This document shows, in pieces, positions 7,748 to 8,856 of a DNA stretch of 8,856 nt; the stretch's first letter is position 1, and every line of letters begins with the position of its first letter. The position numbers were made by a program, and so were the translations under genes. The DNA is from Caldifarciminota bacterium. GTDB lineage: Bacteria > WOR-3 > Hydrothermia > UBA1063 > CAJXJZ01. The DNA is taken from assembly GCA_027073945.1 (NCBI GenBank), contig JALTEL010000242.1:1-8856 (forward strand), in the 5' to 3' direction. The notes below the pieces were generated by a model. It searched no databases. It worked only from the letters and a program-made list of their open reading frames with translations, and was not told the origin of the DNA.

Positions 7748-7994
7748 AATCCCCCCTTATTTTTTGCTCTGCCTCATCAACGCTCATTTCGCCTTTTTCA
7801 ACGCGGTCGAGCACTTTTTTTACATTAGTCTTTGATTTGCCCTTTACTTTGAGCCCATCAATAAAATAATATGCGCCTATAATAATGAGTATAAAAGGCC
7901 AATCTCTTTTAAAAGAAAGGTATCCCATATTGGAAAGCCATATCCAGGCTCCCAGAATAACAAGCACTATTCCCCAGAATGTTCTGCTTTTCAT
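7734..7994 (-). CDS. Small two-helix membrane protein (LiaF/DUF5668-like) with C-terminal SHOCT-like module
   Basis: An 86-residue protein. Two hydrophobic helices (about residues 5-26 and 32-48) are separated by a short, positively charged turn (FKRD), in the pattern GIVLVILGAWIWLSNMG then WPFILIIIGAYYFIDGL. This is the form of the small transmembrane domain at the N-terminus of LiaF-type and DUF5668 proteins. After a Lys-rich linker (49-56), residues 57-80 form a SHOCT-like helix pair (VKKVLDRVEKGEMSVDEAEQ). Both ends should be cytoplasmic by the positive-inside rule only if the turn is outside; the charged turn makes the topology uncertain. The start is well supported by AAGGAG (8001-8006), 6 nt from the ATG. 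The stop overlaps the next gene's start. Inferred role: membrane anchor for the other SHOCT-bearing proteins of the operon. Confidence 0.78.
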   Translation of the reverse strand: MKSRTFWGIVLVILGAWIWLSNMGYLSFKRDWPFILIIIGAYYFIDGLKVKGKSKTNVKKVLDRVEKGEMSVDEAEQKIRGDYADN

Positions 7995-8007
7995 TCCATT
8001 CTCCTTT

Positions 8008-8367
8008 TTATTCTATCCATACCTTTACAATTGCTCCGTCTTCCGAATGGATATCAACCAGTTCGCCTTCCGCTGCATCAATGGCCTTCATCAGTTCGGC
8101 ATAGCTTATATCAACATTTTTCCCATTGAGTTCAAAATGAGTTGATTCCCAAGGAGATATTTTTCCCAGCCATTTCACCAGAAACAGGGGTAATTTTACG
8201 TTTACCCTATCCTCTCCATCCTCAATGAGTACCCTGAAGTATTTGCCCGGCTTCTTATCCTGTTTGGCAGCCCCCTCCCTCATGGCAAGTATAAGCCTGC
8301 TTCCCTCTTCGGCGGTCAGCTTGCCATCTTCTATCATTTTCAAGACCTTTTTAATGTTTTCTTCCAT
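8008..8367 (-). CDS. SHOCT-like domain protein of unknown function
   Basis: A 119-residue, cytoplasmic-looking protein. Residues 4-31 form a SHOCT-like helical hairpin (IKKVLKMIEDGKLTAEEGSR). After a basic linker (about 32-42), residues 43-119 form a compact alpha/beta domain: a strand with FRVLIEDGEDRVNVKLP, a helix around LVKWLGK, a second helix SYAELMKAIDAAEGELVDI and a final strand DGAIVKVWIE. The same pairing (SHOCT-like hairpin, then a domain with VNVxLP and ending in VxVWIE) occurs in LiaX/YvlB-type families, so it may be the detached N-terminal part of a larger relative; no biochemical function is known to me. I start it at ATG 8367, not at the in-frame ATG 8379, because GGAGG (8373-8377) lies 5 nt from the former. 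The gene begins 11 nt after the DUF2089 stop. Confidence 0.75.
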   Translation of the reverse strand: MEENIKKVLKMIEDGKLTAEEGSRLILAMREGAAKQDKKPGKYFRVLIEDGEDRVNVKLPLFLVKWLGKISPWESTHFELNGKNVDISYAELMKAIDAAEGELVDIHSEDGAIVKVWIE

Positions 8368-8372
8368 ATTGA

Positions 8373-8377
8373 CCTCC
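8373..8377 (-). promoter_or_regulatory. Ribosome binding site that fixes the start of the second operon gene
   Basis: GGAGG on the minus strand, 5 nt before ATG 8367, is the best Shine-Dalgarno sequence in the window. It overlaps the in-frame upstream ATG (8377-8379), which therefore is unlikely to be used. It also shows that the organism uses Shine-Dalgarno initiation inside operons, in contrast to the first gene of the unit. Confidence 0.7.
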
Positions 8378-8378
8378 A

Positions 8379-8753
8379 TTATTTTTCCCTTTGTTGCTTT
8401 AAAAGTTCAATGGCCTCTTCTGTTGTTATTTTACCCTCCTCAAGCATACTGAGTATATAGCCACTATCCGTTTCTTCCTCCTCTATCTCGTAGCCAAGTG
8501 CGGATAATAATTCCTTTAATCTTTCCCTCACTGTGGGATGGGAGATGCCGAGCTTTTTTGCGACTTCCGACAAATTACCCCTTGACTTAAGGAAAAGCCT
8601 CAGGAAATTTTGCTGCTCCCAGCTCAAGGCGCAAAATTCACAGGATTGAAAGTTACCTCTTATTATTGTTCCGCATTTGCTGCAGCGGTATTCCGTAACT
8701 CTGAGCTCTCCACCGCAGGCAGGACATTTGTTTAAAGATCTTTTATGTGTCAT
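8379..8753 (-). CDS. DUF2089 family zinc-ribbon/HTH regulator with C-terminal SHOCT-like module
   Basis: A 124-residue predicted DNA-binding protein. Residues 10-27 form a zinc ribbon (C10, C13, C24, C27); a further CEFC pair (C38, C41) follows, so a second metal site or a six-Cys cluster is possible. Residues about 45-88 are a helix-turn-helix, with SEVAKKLGISHPTVRERLKEL as the paired helices (recognition helix around 71-82). Residues 98-123 are a SHOCT-like hairpin (ILSMLEEGKITTEEAIELL). This is the DUF2089 layout. Start choice: an ATG at 8771 in the same frame would add six residues, but it lies inside the promoter, upstream of the predicted transcription start. ATG 8753 coincides with that start and leads directly into the zinc ribbon. 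As first gene of the operon it is a good candidate for autoregulation, which is inference. Confidence 0.85.
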   Translation of the reverse strand: MTHKRSLNKCPACGGELRVTEYRCSKCGTIIRGNFQSCEFCALSWEQQNFLRLFLKSRGNLSEVAKKLGISHPTVRERLKELLSALGYEIEEEETDSGYILSMLEEGKITTEEAIELLKQQREK

Positions 8754-8759
8754 AGAAAA

Positions 8760-8788
8760 ATTATAAAGCATACTTTCAGTTTTGTCAA
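8760..8788 (-). promoter_or_regulatory. Consensus sigma-70 promoter of the DUF2089 operon, leaderless
   Basis: TTGACA (8788-8783) and TATAAT (8765-8760) on the minus strand match both hexamers of the consensus exactly, with the optimal 17-bp spacer. The canonical start, 7 nt after the -10, is position 8753, the A of the ATG. The only nucleotides between -10 and ATG are six pyrimidines (TTTTCT). A 6-bp dyad, TCAATA (8820-8825) and TATTGA (8839-8844), lies further upstream and might be an operator, though it could be chance. So strong a promoter usually needs a repressor, and DUF2089 is the obvious candidate. Confidence 0.85.
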
Positions 8789-8856
8789 GTACTTTTTTAA
8801 AATAGTGAAAATATGACTTTCAATAATCGGTAAGTTTCTATTGATAATATTTTAAT

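Noticed and set aside
8368..8379. In-frame ATG at 8379 as the start of the second operon gene
   Set aside because: It overlaps the GGAGG that is correctly spaced for ATG 8367, and it has no ribosome binding site of its own.
8754..8771. Upstream in-frame ATG at 8771 as the start of the DUF2089 gene
   Set aside because: This stretch contains the TATAAT of the consensus promoter and precedes the predicted transcription start, so it should not be in the mRNA.
1..8856. Mobile elements, CRISPR arrays, tRNA or rRNA genes, riboswitch (including a TPP riboswitch before thiL)
   Set aside because: I found no terminal repeats, transposase, spaced direct repeats or cloverleaf; thiL has no upstream leader because it overlaps holB.

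Overview
The window is bacterial chromosomal DNA from an AT-rich organism whose phylum I cannot fix. The composition is low-GC, with heavy use of ATA (Ile) and AGA/AGG (Arg) codons. The gene content (bacterial UvrA, clamp-loader delta', HD-GYP, DUF2089, LiaX/YvlB-like protein) fits low-GC Firmicutes, Thermotogae, Dictyoglomi or a candidate phylum. I see no mobile element, CRISPR array, tRNA or rRNA.

Layout. (1) Positions 1-196 are an intergenic leader with a 14-bp perfect palindrome and a promoter abutting the next gene. (2) 197-2083 (+) encodes a soluble GAF-PAS-GAF-HD-GYP protein, a predicted cyclic-di-GMP phosphodiesterase with every metal ligand present. (3) It converges on a minus-strand housekeeping unit read uvrA (6854-4092), holB (4087-3047), thiL (3054-2113). 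A 4-nt gap and an 8-nt overlap suggest one transcript. (4) After a 131-nt intergenic region with a long hairpin comes a second minus-strand operon (8753-6986). It encodes a DUF2089 zinc-ribbon/HTH regulator, a small soluble protein, a small two-helix membrane protein and a LiaX/YvlB-like beta-repeat protein.

The most interesting part is this second operon. All four of its proteins carry the same ~25-residue SHOCT-like helical hairpin: at the C-terminus of the regulator, the N-terminus of the second protein, the C-terminus of the membrane protein and the N-terminus of the beta-repeat protein. I infer that they form an interacting set linking a membrane anchor and a beta-repeat effector to a DNA-binding regulator, possibly for envelope stress as in Lia/Yvl systems. 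The operon has a consensus promoter (TTGACA, 17 bp, TATAAT) whose predicted transcript begins on the A of the regulator's ATG.

A second theme is transcript architecture. The first gene of each of the three units has no usable Shine-Dalgarno sequence, and a -10-like hexamer ends 6 to 9 nt before its ATG. Most internal genes have a ribosome binding site (GGAGG, AAGGAG, a G-run or AAGGAA); thiL relies on overlap. This suggests leaderless mRNAs for first genes and Shine-Dalgarno or coupled initiation inside operons.
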